DNA from: Choristoneura fumiferana
Taxonomy: Eukaryota > Arthropoda > Insecta > Lepidoptera > Tortricidae
Assembly (NCBI RefSeq): GCF_025370935.1
Contig: NC_133498.1
Coordinates: 3,313,496-3,377,495, forward strand
DNA length: 64,000 nt
Direction of reading: 5' to 3'
The notes beneath the pieces were generated by a model. It saw nothing but the letters and a program-made list of their open reading frames with translations, did not search any database and was not told the origin of the DNA. The translations under genes and the position numbers were made by a program. Position 1 is the stretch's first letter. The number at the start of each line of letters is the position of its first letter. Below, piece after piece: positions 20,401 to 30,366 of the stretch.

Positions 20401-21505
20401 GTACGTGATCATTATTATTGCACAAAACACAGGGTTTGTTATTTGCGGAGCTGGAAGAAGGAACATCGTTGCTAGCTACAAACGCTTTGTAAGTAGTACG
20501 CGCGGGTTGAGCCGGTGTATTGGCAGCGGGTTTATAAGCAGTTCGCGGAGTATTCATTGAAGGATTATTGCCTGACCGTTCTAAAATTTTGACTTGGCTC
20601 TGCATAAATGTGACATATTGCTGGTATGAGGGAATAGTTACGTCACGCACAGACATTTCAAAACTTTGTAAAGTTTGTTGGTCAGTTTTCCGTAAAGCAC
20701 ACTGCAGGAAAAAGAAATCTGAGAGATCAGGAATGTCCAATTGCTTTAGAGCGGCCACAGTCGCGGAATATCTTTCAATGAAGCTGTTAAGACTGCTGGC
20801 CGAATTCGAACTTGGTTTAATGTCCAAGATGCTATTGAGGTAGTATGTACCCAAGGCGCGTTTATCTTGGTATTTCTTTACTAGACTATCCCAAATAATA
20901 GAATAAGTCTCTCCTGTGGGTACCAAACCTGCGGTTATATTTAAAGCGCTATGGGTCAATTTGCCCATGAGGTACTGTACGCGTTGCGAGTCAGTAAGCT
21001 GGTCGTTATTGTGAATATTTGATTTAAACGACTCATAGAATATGGGCCAGTTTTCAGTCCTACCATCAAAGGAGGGAAGGTCGATAGGCGGTAGCTTAAT
21101 ATTTGGACCTTTAACTTGCGGCGCGGGTGCAGAAGGCGAACTCGTTTGCGGGGCGGTTATTTTAGAAATATTAGCACGAGTGCGCTTGATGCGGGCGTAT
21201 AAGTCCTCAAATGTATCCAGAGTCTCATAATCCGGCTCATGTTTAGGATTAAGAGACATTGAAATTGCATTTATTTCGTCTAATATTTTTTCGAAGTTTA
21301 CTCGAAAGTCATCAATCGTCTCGGATTCTGCCATGAAATTTTCGTTACTGCGAGAATCGAGCGTCGATACTTTTTTCGACAAATCAAGCAGATGGGAGAA
21401 ACGGCGTAAAATTCGTTCCTCTTTAGTTTTCAATATGGATAATTTTGCTTCTAAAGATGATTTTGCCATGATTATGTAACGCGAAAATATATAATTTAGT
21501 TTCAA
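17471..21505 (-). CDS. BEL/Pao gag-protease-RT-RNase H polyprotein, 1344 aa
   Basis: One frame without interruption. Residues about 1-330 are gag with the DUF1759-like LPSFDGRTENWPIFYESFK block. Residues about 358-430 hold Cys/His knuckles (CVLCNNNDHVQLYNC, CVNCLSMSHTLLNC, CKFCQKRHHTLLHF). The protease has DSGS near residue 578. RT has VVLDASAKTHSG, VAMTSDIKQMYMQI and YMDD near residue 988. RNase H has GFSDASLNGYG near 1159 and FTDSTIALSW near 1235. The likely start is the first or second Met (MAKSSLEAK at residue 13). The frame stops where an integrase should begin, so it is a C-terminally deleted polyprotein; whether it is expressed is unknown. Confidence 0.9.
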   Translation of the reverse strand: MKLNYIFSRYIIMAKSSLEAKLSILKTKEERILRRFSHLLDLSKKVSTLDSRSNENFMAESETIDDFRVNFEKILDEINAISMSLNPKHEPDYETLDTFEDLYARIKRTRANISKITAPQTSSPSAPAPQVKGPNIKLPPIDLPSFDGRTENWPIFYESFKSNIHNNDQLTDSQRVQYLMGKLTHSALNITAGLVPTGETYSIIWDSLVKKYQDKRALGTYYLNSILDIKPSSNSASSLNSFIERYSATVAALKQLDIPDLSDFFFLQCALRKTDQQTLQSFEMSVRDVTIPSYQQYVTFMQSQVKILERSGNNPSMNTPRTAYKPAANTPAQPARTTYKAFVASNDVPSSSSANNKPCVLCNNNDHVQLYNCSKFKNMVSPQARFDFIKNNRGCVNCLSMSHTLLNCSSRSTCKFCQKRHHTLLHFGNNNNNSQPQKSLPAKAYVKSTQLYTNASSSSAAHAPTASSGAACPRAQPAVPLPREPAADAASIGRDPAPPAAACSCTHPPPDSNQITSPSHNVPTTLPVYNPANANPANASVSLKVESKPNSTILLSTAQVYAKQNNSDNKMIIRCLIDSGSQNNLITLDCCKSLNLPIIPLTNSYIKGVGLTSRPIHGYVYFNIESRMYPNNKYYIHALVVDCITDQLPSHFIEYNEHDMAYLNNIPLADLTWNIPGCIDVVLGVQLFPYIYLGNRVDSGTCAPPAFLTAFGYVLMGDYPCKSDPSNANSFTAHVLNDLESSLIKFWELEEIPFKRHLSPEETKCENLYTTSVSRNEEGRYTVALPFCKDSSELGNSRSVAHRRLLYLEKKFKQMPTLRDSYNKVISEYMQNGYLTEIPESELTDDGYYIPHHAVIRPEKVTSPVRVVLDASAKTHSGMSLNDILHTGPNLQADLFLLLLNFRLFPVAMTSDIKQMYMQICLPPHDFKFVKILFRFSESEPIRSFQFTRVPFGLKSSPFMAMRTVKQLCSDESHRFPDAARVASSQLYMDDLVHSCINDETAMRLSQELIALFKSGAFDLVKWSSNSSALLDSLPDSHRASVNFNDKQNIAKVLGLSWEPTSDTFFITTSPPAGGKCTKRIILSTVARLFDVLGLVAPVVLYAKLLIKELWLCKIDWDDTPPEHIIKCYSMLVQEFPMLSTLKIPRHIGVSADCTVNIVGFSDASLNGYGCVIYLHVTDPTGYVTVRLLCSKSKVSPAKITTLARLELCAALLMSKLIKTVQDTYFTRIPIAGIYAFTDSTIALSWIKSSPHRWSIFVSNRVAQCQENVASQNFYHVAGVDNPSDCLSRGMLPSQLISHDLWWNGPSWLRSPPTAWPIQKFCPTEFDKLPECKTNTLTAFVQAQ

Positions 21506-21641
21506 AAATTATATGAGATGTCAGAAGAAATTATGACAGAAATGGCGGTTGAAAATTATGCCTATTGTGAGAGCCAAAAATTACGCTATGTCACAGGCGA
21601 AGCGAGTGAATAATTTCGTTCCGGGAAGCAATCCGGTTGTT

Positions 21642-21665
21642 CGATAGGACCAAGACCAAGAATTA
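21642..21665 (-). other. Candidate BEL primer-binding site
   Basis: Seven nt past the 5' LTR (minus sense) comes TGGTCTTGGTCCTATCGA, starting with the TGG expected of a site complementary to a tRNA 3' CCA. I could not assign the tRNA. Confidence 0.45.
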
Positions 21666-21975
21666 TGGTATGGCGTGTAAATAGCCAATTTTTATGGGTG
21701 GCGGAAGACCGAGAGCGCGCTATGCCAAATGGAGTTTCCAATAGTGCAGAAGCACTCACCTGGTTAGGGCTCCGGCCGATGATGTGATGCGGGGGTCTTG
21801 TGATGCGGAGTCGAGGAAATCTTCTTATTTTTGGCGATGCGGTTTATAACGAATACAAGACGCGAGCGGATGAAAAACTTATGTCACTGACAAGACTTGA
21901 GCCAGACTGACAAGTCCTGTGCCAGAGAGCACCCCTGCACTGTGTATGGCCTAAAAAGGTTTTAGTGCGCGAACA
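21666..21975 (-). repeat. BEL 5' LTR
   Basis: 310 bp, partner of 16480-16788, followed on plus by the ATGTA duplication. Confidence 0.95.
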
Positions 21976-22105
21976 ATGTATTTACAATAGTTTTGTCGAT
22001 AAGTACCAAATTTTTATTGTATGAAATCCAACTACTAGAAGTGGGTCAAATTTAACTTGCAAGATTTGACCCGCACATACATGTTAGGTATAGATACTTA
22101 GAAGA

Positions 22106-22247
22106 TACAGTCAGCGTCAAAAGTAGCTGCAATGGTTACTTTGTACTTTGTCGTTTTACAGCCACGTACTTAGCGCCATACAAGATTAACAAATGTGTTA
22201 ATGTGACAGAGTAAAAAAGTAACCAGCTACTTTTGATGCTGACCGTA
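22106..22247. mobile_element. Tc1/mariner-type MITE with TA duplication
   Basis: 138 bp (22108-22245) with ends CAGTCAGCGTCAAAAGTAGC and GCTACTTTTGATGCTGACCG, flanked by TA on both sides. A second inner inverted pair (GGTTACTTT / AAAGTAACC) is visible. Confidence 0.8.
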
Positions 22248-22315
22248 CATTGCAAGTTAAATAAAAGCTTTTAAAAATCAAATCGTACCGCCGGCTTAAA
22301 CTTTTTTTAGCAATA

Positions 22316-22391
22316 AACGCATCTGCACTCCCCTGGTGTTGCAGGTGTCTATGGGCGGTGGCAAAGGCGTTTGCCATCCAGTCGGAAAAAA
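22316..22391 (+). repeat. Family A repeat, short, internally deleted
   Basis: Holds GTGTTGCAGGTGTCTATGGG then jumps to GTTTGCCATCCAGTCG, losing the segment between. Confidence 0.7.
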
Positions 22392-22756
22392 AATATTTCA
22401 TAAAAAAATAGTGCTTTTAAATAACTATAAATAAAAGTAAATTTCCTTCAATACCTACAAATCAATTATGCCTCCAGTCGTTTTAAGGTAGCACCCGAAT
22501 ATGGTGACTTGTAAAAGGTTAATCAAGACCACCATAAAAATTAATGGTTTCAATGAATTGTGTTGATACCCGGTGACGGGGCGGCGTCGTCAGAAGTTTG
22601 CAGAACTGGATCGGAACGGAATGGGTGCAGGTAAAATGTTGTTTTGATGTACAAAAAAACATTTTACAGTTAATTTAGTAGGTATGTTTTTTATCGCGAG
22701 TGGCTTATCTAAAAAAATGGATGGTTAAAAAAGGTTGGTTGAAGTAAAAAAAAAAA
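22392..22756. other. No gene seen
   Basis: AT-rich sequence with no repeat I recognise except a CGGGGCGGCGTCGTC-rich spot near 22575. Confidence 0.5.
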
Positions 22757-23460
22757 CGGGCCAAGAGCGTGTCGGACACGCCCAAAATAGGGTTCCGTAG
22801 CCATTAGGAAAAAAATAAGTAATATTTTTCTAAGGATTTCTTATTTTATACGGATATTTTGTTTAACAGTAAAATTACTGATAATTCTCAAGCAAAGGTT
22901 TTCAACCAGCGATATGCTGAGCCGGGAACTTTTTATAGCGGTAACATTTCTTATTGTTATTTTTACTAATTATGTGTCATTGCTGTTATAAATAAATTAT
23001 TTTCTTTCTTTATTTACAAACTTAGCCATTATAGTTTTACTTGAAAGGTTGATATTTTTTCAAATTTTTCCACCCACCGGTTTACATTTTAGACACTGGA
23101 TTGTTTTAATGTAAATTTGCACTTTAGAGTTGAATAGTTCTCAAAAAATCAATGAATCGAAAAGTCATTTTAGCAAACCCCTTATGGTTTTAAAAGATCT
23201 ATCAAACGATAGTGTGCTATAGGGTTGGATGAGAAAAAAAAATCACCCCCATTTTACGTCTATGGGAGGTACCCTAAAATATATTTTTTTAGTTTTTTAT
23301 TGTACCATTTAGTCGGCATAGTATGTATATATAATATATCCGTACAAAATTACAGCTTTCTAGCATTGATAGTCCCTGAGAAAAGGACGGACGGACAGAC
23401 AGACATGGCGAAACTATAAGGGTTCCGTTTTTGCCATTTTGGCGGCTCCGGAACCCTAAA
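22757..23460 (+). repeat. Family C repeat, near full length
   Basis: Starts CGGGCCAAGAGCGTGTCGG, has GGGTTCCGTAGCC, ends GTTCCGTTTTTGCC and GGAACCCTAAAAA after a GGACGGACAGACAGAC run. The GGTTCCG blocks near the two ends are inverted relative to the terminal GGAACC. Sister copies at 29.8, 37.0 (minus), 46.2 (minus) and 55.4 kb. Confidence 0.75.
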
Positions 23461-23649
23461 AACTAGTATGTACAACACCGTCATGCATATTCAAACCAGG
23501 TTTTTTGCAGCTAACCCTAAACGCCTAAACCATCATGTTTGCAATGAAATAGTGCTTTTGTGATATAAGATTTATTTATTGCCTAGGTATACAAATGGGT
23601 GAAGAAACAAGTGAAATAAATAAAATACGCAAGCTGTATACCGAATTTC

Positions 23650-23853
23650 CGTGAATTTTCGTAAGAGTGGCGGGAAACCGGTGGATGCAAGTGGCGAGTT
23701 GTCGTTAATTGTGGCGTTCTGAAGGGGAGGCTTCCGGCTGATGGTGATGATGATGATGATACCGAATTTCATCTGAATCGGTTCAGTTATTTAGACGTGA
23801 TGAAGTAACAAACAAACAGACTTACAAACTTTCGCATTTATAATATTAGTGGG
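23650..23853 (+). repeat. LINE 3' fragment plus family J fragment
   Basis: GGAGGCTTCCGGCTGATGG with a GATGATGAT tail (to about 23760), then CCGAATTTCATCTGAATCGG through TTTATAATATTAGTGG. Confidence 0.6.
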
Positions 23854-23936
23854 AAGATAGTGAGATTGGAAAGAAAAATAAAATATGAAAACAACATTTG
23901 GGAAATCCTGAATTAAGGTGCGACCAAACCGCTGCT

Positions 23937-24130
23937 TAAAGGTAGGCGTCCACTTATCCGCATCGTACGCTTCGGACGTATCGGATTTGTTGCTTTGTAT
24001 AGAAATGTACGATGCTTACGATGCGGACAGGTGGACGCACTTATATGAGTTTCTATACAAAGAATACTACGATCCGTTGCGTGCGATGCGTCCGATGCGT
24101 ACGATACCGACAAGTGGACGTTTACCTTAA
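23937..24130. mobile_element. Nested MITE 1 (TWA duplication)
   Basis: Element 23940-24127, ends AGGTAGGCGTCCACTT and AAGTGGACGTTTACCT, flanked by TAA at 23937-23939 and 24128-24130. Dense GATGCG/CGCATC content. Confidence 0.75.
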
Positions 24131-24243
24131 ATAACGGTGTCGGTACGGAATCGCAGTGACGCACCGTATGCGCACCGTTTTTATCGCATGCTCTCCACAC
24201 CGCTGCTTAAAATACAGAATCGCAGTGACGTGTCGTAAGCTTC

Positions 24244-24440
24244 AGTGCCCTTAGTGTAAGTTTTCGGTCACAAAATACATCTCGATCGCGTTCGCGTTAA
24301 AATCTCAATTTGTATGGAAACATGAACATCGCAACCGTTCCGCTAGAGGCGCTGTCCGTGTTTCCATATAAATTGAGATTTTAACGCGAACGCGATCGAG
24401 ACGTATTTTGTAACCGAATACCTACTTACACTAAGGGTAC
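24244..24440. mobile_element. Palindromic MITE (family G), copy 2, nested
   Basis: Same arms as 16131-16325 (CCCTTAGTGTAAGTTTTCGG, ATCGCGTTCGCGTTAAAATC), inserted in the outer foldback. Confidence 0.8.
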
Positions 24441-24535
24441 AGGTGTTTACCGAACAAAAGTCGTAACGTTTACGGCACGTCACTGCGATTCCGCACCGTT
24501 TGCGTATTTTAAGCAGCGGTTTGGTCGCACCTTTA

Positions 24536-24885
24536 GGGAGAGGAAACTGCATTACTTCGTACAAATATATATTCTCAAAGCACTCTGATCGTGTTTCTTC
24601 TGACATTGGCTAATATATCTTATTTAAAGTAGTTCGACACCTGAAACCTGTATCTGATCTGACCCACTTGACAACCAAGCCACAATACAAGTCATGTTAC
24701 TGCGGTCGCTTCAAAAATCCATCCAATGTTATCGATATTCTTTATCTTTATTGTATAAATTATTTATTAACAAAATCTATTGTTATTTCTAATTTTTCGC
24801 TAAAAATATTTTTTTCAGATTCATTTCTTGTTTCATATGAATAAACTTTTATTAATAAATATAAACGATTTTTCCCGCCGGAAGC
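24536..24885. other. No gene seen
   Basis: AT-rich, no repeat or coding signal I can name. Confidence 0.5.
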
Positions 24886-25187
24886 TGGCGGCCGGTGGCC
24901 TAGTGGTTTGACCTATCGCCTCTCAAGCAGACGGACGTGGGTTCAAACCCCGGCTAGCACCTCTGAGTTTTTCCAAATTCATGTGCGGAATTACATTTGA
25001 AATTTACCACGAGCTTAGCGGTGAAGGAAAACATCGTGAGGAAACCTGCACAAACCTGCCAAGCAATTTAATGGTGCGTGTGAAGTTCCCAATCCGCACT
25101 GGGCCCGCGTGGGAACTATGGCCCAAGCCCTCTTGTTCTGAGAGAAGGCCTGTGCCCAGCAGTGGGATGTATATAGGCTGGGATGTT
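24886..25187 (+). repeat. Family B SINE, full length
   Basis: tRNA-like head (GGTGGCCTAGTGGTTTGACC, GGGTTCAAACCCC) and complete body to GGCTGGGATG; tail lost. Confidence 0.85.
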
Positions 25188-25283
25188 GTGAATGGTGCGG
25201 TAACTTTTTTTCGTTTGAAACTATTCTAACCTAACCCTAATTTTTTTTGTTAACTCACATTTTGATTTTTCAATAATTTTATG

Positions 25284-27040
25284 TACAGTCACCAGCATAA
25301 ATATATGACTATGGACAGCACTGCAAAAACATCTCATCACTGTTGAAAGGCATATATATATGACGATCTAACACGGTATAAGTATGTGATGATTTGTGGC
25401 CGGTATAAATATAGTTTTTTGGTAACGGCATAAGTATCTGACACCGGGCGGCTTAAAAATATCTGATATTGCACAAAATCAAAATTATGTAATCCACTAT
25501 CAGCATAAACATCTATTCACTGTGAAAGCATAACCATCGGATCACAGGTGGCATAAACATCTAACACGATACAAAATCGAAAATTTGTCACCAATCTGCA
25601 AATATGAACTTTATTTTCTCGTTTTACGAATAGATTTTGAATAGGTAGGTACAACGATCTGACACTTCACGAGAAGAGTGCAGACTTGTCACTGCATATG
25701 CCCGTCTCACGATTCAGGCTATCGCTAGTTTGACAGATTATAAAATTGCTAACTAGAATTAGGTACGTTGCGTTTGTACGCCGATCCAACGACATAAAAC
25801 GCGACGTGCAATAAGAAACGGTAGGTAGGTATGAATGTCATTTTATTGGAATTTCCTCAATAACTATAGTAAAATAAAAAAAATATATTCAATAAACTGA
25901 AAATTGACTACTACTTCGTATTGAAACAAAAATTAATATTACGTATAGCCTCCCTCGGCACTTATTACTTCGCTTAGTCTATCTCGCATAGACATAACCA
26001 TATTGAAGCAATGATTCAATCCCCGCATGGAGTCCCAGATGTCAAAACAATGCTGGGTTAATGTTGCCTTTGTTCTAGCTTGAGTAGAGTCCCACTGCTG
26101 TGTCATTAAGCCCCACACGTTTTCTATGGGATTCAAGTCGGGGCTTTTGGGGGGGTAGTCGTCAAGTAACTGAATCCTTTCTTGTTGGTCGAACCAGTGA
26201 CGGACGATACGACTGCTGTGAATAGAGGAATTGTCTTGCACCATATATACAGGATTAATTTCTGGGTACGTGATTCGCAATGAGGGTAGCAGCACATCAT
26301 TGAGAATTTCTATATAGTATCTGCTGTTTCTATGTCTCAAGTGGACATCCACCTGATAAGTCGCCATGGCATTGAATCATCGATTGAAAACAAGAATTAA
26401 TTGTTATTATGAATCTCGCAAAAGATAATTAAATCCAAAAAACAATTATTGTTGACGTCTGACGTAACATTATTTTTCATGCATTTTAAGTAAAAGAAAG
26501 AGTTTAACCGACTTAAATTAACCTCCTTGCTAGAAAATCACGAAGCCACGAGAATATTCTTATTTCAAAAGCTACAAAGAATTATTAATTATGTTCTTTC
26601 ATAAAAATGGGATTTGTAAATCGTGAGACGGGCATATGCAGTGACAAGTCTACACTCTTCTCGTGAAGTGTCAGATCATTGTATTCAAAATCCATTCGTA
26701 AAACGAGAAAATAAAGTTCATATTTGCAGATTAGTGACATATTTTCGATTTTGTATCGTGTTAGATGTTTATGCCACCTGTGATCCGATGGTTATGCGTT
26801 CACAGTGAATAGATGTTTATGCTGATAGTGGATTACATAATTTTGATTTTGTGCAATATCAGATATTTTTAAGCAGCCCAGTGTCAGATACTTATGCCGT
26901 TACCAAAAAACTATATTTATACCGGCCACAAATTATCACATACTTATACCGTGTTAGATCGTCATATATATATGCCTTCCACCAATGATCAGATATTTTT
27001 GCAGGCCGTCGATAGTCACATCTTAATGCTGGTGACTGTA
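25284..27040. mobile_element. Tc1-like transposon with long iteron-bearing inverted repeats
   Basis: Element 25286-27038 begins CAGTCACCAGCATAA and ends with its complement, flanked by TA duplications. The inverted repeats are about 430 bp (25286-25715) and 420 bp (26619-27038). Within each, a degenerate GCATAAATATCTGAC-like word recurs about ten times at 20-35 nt spacing. The inner 900 bp holds only the C-terminal part of a transposase. Confidence 0.88.
25939..26367 (-). pseudogene. Tc1-like transposase, C-terminal fragment (142 codons)
   Basis: The frame carries VQDNSSIHSS (second catalytic Asp) and PPKSPDLNPIENVWG (the Glu of the DDE triad) with the spacing typical of Tc1-type enzymes. 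The helix-turn-helix region and the first Asp are absent and the DNA upstream of 26367 is not coding, so the protein cannot be catalytic. The element would depend on a full enzyme elsewhere. The start shown (ATG at 26367) is nominal. Confidence 0.85.
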
Positions 27041-27049
27041 CCCAGTGCC

Positions 27050-27165
27050 ACTCGCGACATCAAGACAAATCCAATGACGTATCATTTATCAAAATCGGTT
27101 CAGTCGTTGAGTAGTTATGAGAGGACATAGGAATAGACATGCATGCATACATACATACGGGTAAG
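27050..27165 (-). repeat. Family E fragment
   Basis: Plus-strand CATCAAGACAAATCCAATGACG to CATACATACATACGGG is the complement of 27725-27850 in the full copy. Confidence 0.55.
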
Positions 27166-27192
27166 TAATAAAAAGGGAAAATTTAAGGAATC

Positions 27193-27339
27193 TAAGGGGC
27201 TTTTTCACCATCCATTGATTAGTGTTAACTGGCGGTTAGGTGTGATGCCGTCTCTATTTGTTTTGTTCGAATAGACGGAGACGGCATCACATTTAACCGT
27301 CGGTTAACGCTAATCAATGGATGGTGAAACAGCCCCTAA
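27193..27339. mobile_element. Palindromic MITE with TAA duplication (family H)
   Basis: Element 27196-27336, ends GGGGCTTTTTCACCATCC and GGATGGTGAAACAGCCCC, flanked by TAA on both sides. Almost fully self-complementary around TTTGTTTTGTTCG. Consistent with PIF/Harbinger. Confidence 0.8.
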
Positions 27340-27695
27340 GTATTATTTTTGAATGTCGCTGAACTGATGTTCAGTTTGACGAGTATTCGATTATTTAATC
27401 CGCTCTTAAAAATCCTTCGGATTTTAGAAGCATTCTTCGGGTATTACAAAATAAACCTTACTGTTGTAATAATATTACGCTTCTTTATGTTTTTCTAATT
27501 TTAATACAATATGACCTTTTGTCATGTTACAAATAAAACAAAATCAGCATTTTTGAATTCTTCCATCGTTAATTTAAATAGAGAACACCCTGCCGTAACG
27601 TGTGGTCCTGCCGTTCCGTGAGCTCTTAGAAAAACCTTCGGGTTTCGGGGGAAATCGGAAGGATTCGTGTAGCAGAAAATGACAATTGTCTTTTT

Positions 27696-28243
27696 ACCCG
27701 ACTGCGAAGAAGGAGGGTTATGTGTTTGACGCGTATGTATGTATGTATGTCTATCCCTATGTCCTCTCGTAACCACTCAACAGCTTAACTGATTTTGATG
27801 AATGATACGTCATTGGATTCGTCTTAATGACGCGAGTGACACTGAAATCCTTAAAAAATCAAAATGGCGGATTTTTGGCGCCGAATTGTAAGTTTTCAGA
27901 AAATGTTTTTTATTCAAACTCATCGAGTGGGGTATAAAATGAAAGCTAATAATTTGCCCATTCTAAAAACATACGGGTTATAACCGTTTTTATATACCAT
28001 TTTCACAGAAAAGTGTGAAATATAACAATAAATTTAAAAAATCTAAAAACCCGACTGCCTTAAAAAATACTTAAAAGAAGAAAACAAGTCTAGTGGGCTA
28101 GAACTTTGTTAAGTAGCTAACTTAAAGTTCAACAGTCGGGACCCATTTAAATCGTGACGCTCAAAAATTCTTACCTAACTTAACAAAGTTCTAGCCCACT
28201 AGACTTGTTTTCTTCTTTTTAGTATTTTTTAATGCAGTCGGGT
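27696..28243. mobile_element. Family E foldback element, full copy 1
   Basis: Begins ACCCGACTGC and ends GCAGTCGGGT. Its right 200 bp is itself a large hairpin: TAGTGGGCTAGAACTTTGTT facing AACAAAGTTCTAGCCCACTA around CAGTCGGGACCC. No open reading frame. Copy 2 lies 3.2 kb downstream in the same orientation. Confidence 0.8.
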
Positions 28244-28410
28244 TTTTTGATTTTTTAAATTTATTGTTTTATTGACTTAGTAGCAATGCATCACGCGAAG
28301 AGTGCACTCGATCACAGAACAGAACCGCAAATCACGATCGCATGTCATCGCATATACCCGAAGCATGCTTCTAAAATCCGAAGGTTTTTTTAAGAGCTCA
28401 CGGAGTGTAG

Positions 28411-28752
28411 ATACTGTAGGAACTAGGCTGTATACCGCTGGCAGGTGGTAAAACTGACCACCTGGCAGGTTAGACTAACCTAGTTTTATATAAAAGTATA
28501 GGATTTTTATATTGTGTTTCTAGAATATAACTTTAAAACAGATTGACAGCGGTATACATGCCGGAGGGCAGATTGCTCCCGATAGCCTAAGCGGCTGGTG
28601 CTATGCTATGTAAATGTATTTTTAAGCTCTGAAATAAATCCAAATGATTGAAGAAGTTGTTTATTTTGAACTAAGTTTAAAGTCACGCGCGTTGATCCCC
28701 AGTACCTAAACTCTCACCTAGTTACAGTCCCTCAGCCTAGTTCCTACAATAC
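28411..28752. mobile_element. Probable solo LTR
   Basis: 28415-28748 (334 bp) starts TGTAGGAACTAGGCTG and ends CAGCCTAGTTCCTACA, with ATAC duplicated at 28411-28414 and 28749-28752. It contains a TATATAAAAGTA box and an AATAAA. The 16-bp terminal inversion is longer than usual for an LTR, so a MITE is the alternative. Confidence 0.55.
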
Positions 28753-29119
28753 CTACAAATTTGTACGGAACCCTCAGTGCGTGAGTCCAAGACCTTGTCT
28801 TTGAACATATGTAAGATGTAATACTTTTTTCAATAGTTATTATTATTATGTACATTTCTATATGGATCTGGATTCCGGAACAATGTTGCTTATAAAAATA
28901 ATGGCATGACCAACGATACATACTCGTGATTCTAGTAAGAACTAATAAAATTAATTGCAGTAGAACAATAGACACGTTAAAAGGTCTCGCCAAGGATTAT
29001 CCTGTTAGAAGAGACACAAAGACAAACATACCTTGACTAGTTCCTGTCGCAATCCGAATCATTATTATAAAGATAACTTGCGAAAACAGTCGCCATTAAA
29101 TATTTCGGAGCGGCCAAGG

Positions 29120-29400
29120 TTTTTTTCTTTTATTGGACTGGATTGCAAACGAGCAAGTGGGTCCTGATGGTAAGAGATCACCGCCGCCCATAAACATCTG
29201 CAACACCAGGGGTATTGCAGATACGTTGCCAACCTAAAGGCCTAAGATGGGATACCTCAAGTGCCAGTCATTTTGCCGGCTGTCTTACTCTCCACGCCGA
29301 AACACAACAGTGCAAGCACTGCTGCTTCACGGCAGGATTAGCGAGCAAGATGGTGGTAGCAATCCGGGCGGACCTTGCACAAGGTCCTACCGCTTGCCAA
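29120..29400 (-). repeat. Family A repeat, near full length
   Basis: The 3' end is at the left, the 5' end (AAGGTCCTACCGCTTGC) at the right. Followed at 29438-29518 by the 3' part of a family B SINE on plus (GGCCCGCGTGGGAACTATGG). Confidence 0.8.
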
Positions 29401-29772
29401 GGTGATCAAAAATATCGCAAAATGACCTCTAATTAATAATTGGGCCCGCGTGGGAACTATGGCCCAAGCCCTCTTGTTCTGAGAGAAGGCCTGTGCCCAG
29501 CAGTGGGACGTATATATAGTAAATAAATAATCATAAAAAATAAAAAGTTATGGCGACTGTACCTAGTACAGCCGAGTTCGTAAACTTCGGAGCAATAATT
29601 TAATCAAAATTATCTTAATACGCTTCTACGCCGTTAACAATAGAGTCGTTCAGATCTTTTTGATAAAATTTTTGCTCAGAAATTGGACGAAGTTTAACAA
29701 AAATGATCCAAAGCACCGTCATGTTATTCTTTAAATTCGCTTTTGTTCTTACTGAAAGTAGATTCAAAATTA

Positions 29773-30366
29773 AAAACCGGCCAAGAACGTGTCGGACACG
29801 CCCAAAATAGGGTTCCGTAGCCATTAAGAAAAAATCAAGTAATATTTTTCTAAGGAATTCGTATTATACGGAATCTTCCAAGTTTAGATATATTTTATAC
29901 CTTAGGCTGCTATTTACTCATAAACTACTAATAATTCTCAAGCAAACTTGGCCGCTATAGTTTTCCTTGAAAGTTTGATATACTTACCACCATCCTGAAT
30001 TTCTTCAAATTTTTCCACCTTAAAGGTTATATTTCACAAACATATCACTGAATCGAAAAATCGTCTGAGCAACCCTTTAATGGTTTTAAAAGACATATCC
30101 AACGATACTCCACACTATAGGATTGGATGAGAAAAAAAAATCACCCCCTCTTTACGTCTATTAGAGGTACCCTTAAAAAAATGTTTTTTAAGTTTTGTAT
30201 TGTACCATTTGGTCGGCATAGTTTACATTTATATTCGTGCAAAATTACAGCTTTCTAGCATTGATAGTCCCTGAGCAAAGCCGCGGACGGACAGACAGAC
30301 AGGCAGACAGACATGGCGAAACTACAAGGGTTCCGTTTTTGCCATTTTGGCTCTGGAACCCTAAAA
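29773..30366 (+). repeat. Family C repeat
   Basis: Starts ACCGGCCAAGAACGTGTCGG, ends TTTTGGCTCTGGAACCCTAAAAA. Confidence 0.75.

Larger units (their letters stand above)
16475..21980 (-). mobile_element. BEL/Pao LTR retrotransposon, young, integrase-deleted
   Basis: The plus-strand limits are TGGTATGG (16480) and GCGAACA (21975), flanked by a 5-bp duplication ATGTA at 16475-16479 and 21976-21980, the usual size for BEL/Pao. LTRs are 16480-16788 and 21666-21975. Between them on minus are a large gag-pol frame and then only a tail remnant of the integrase C-terminus. Near-identical LTRs mean a recent insertion; loss of the integrase core means this copy could not integrate by itself. Confidence 0.92.
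23913..24535. mobile_element. Outer foldback MITE carrying two nested MITEs
   Basis: Element 23916-24532 has complementary ends AGGTGCGACCAAACCGCTGC and GCAGCGGTTTGGTCGCACCT, flanked by TTA on both sides (3-bp TWA duplication, as in PIF/Harbinger). Its arms also contain inverted CGCAGTGACGYACCG-type repeats. Confidence 0.8.
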
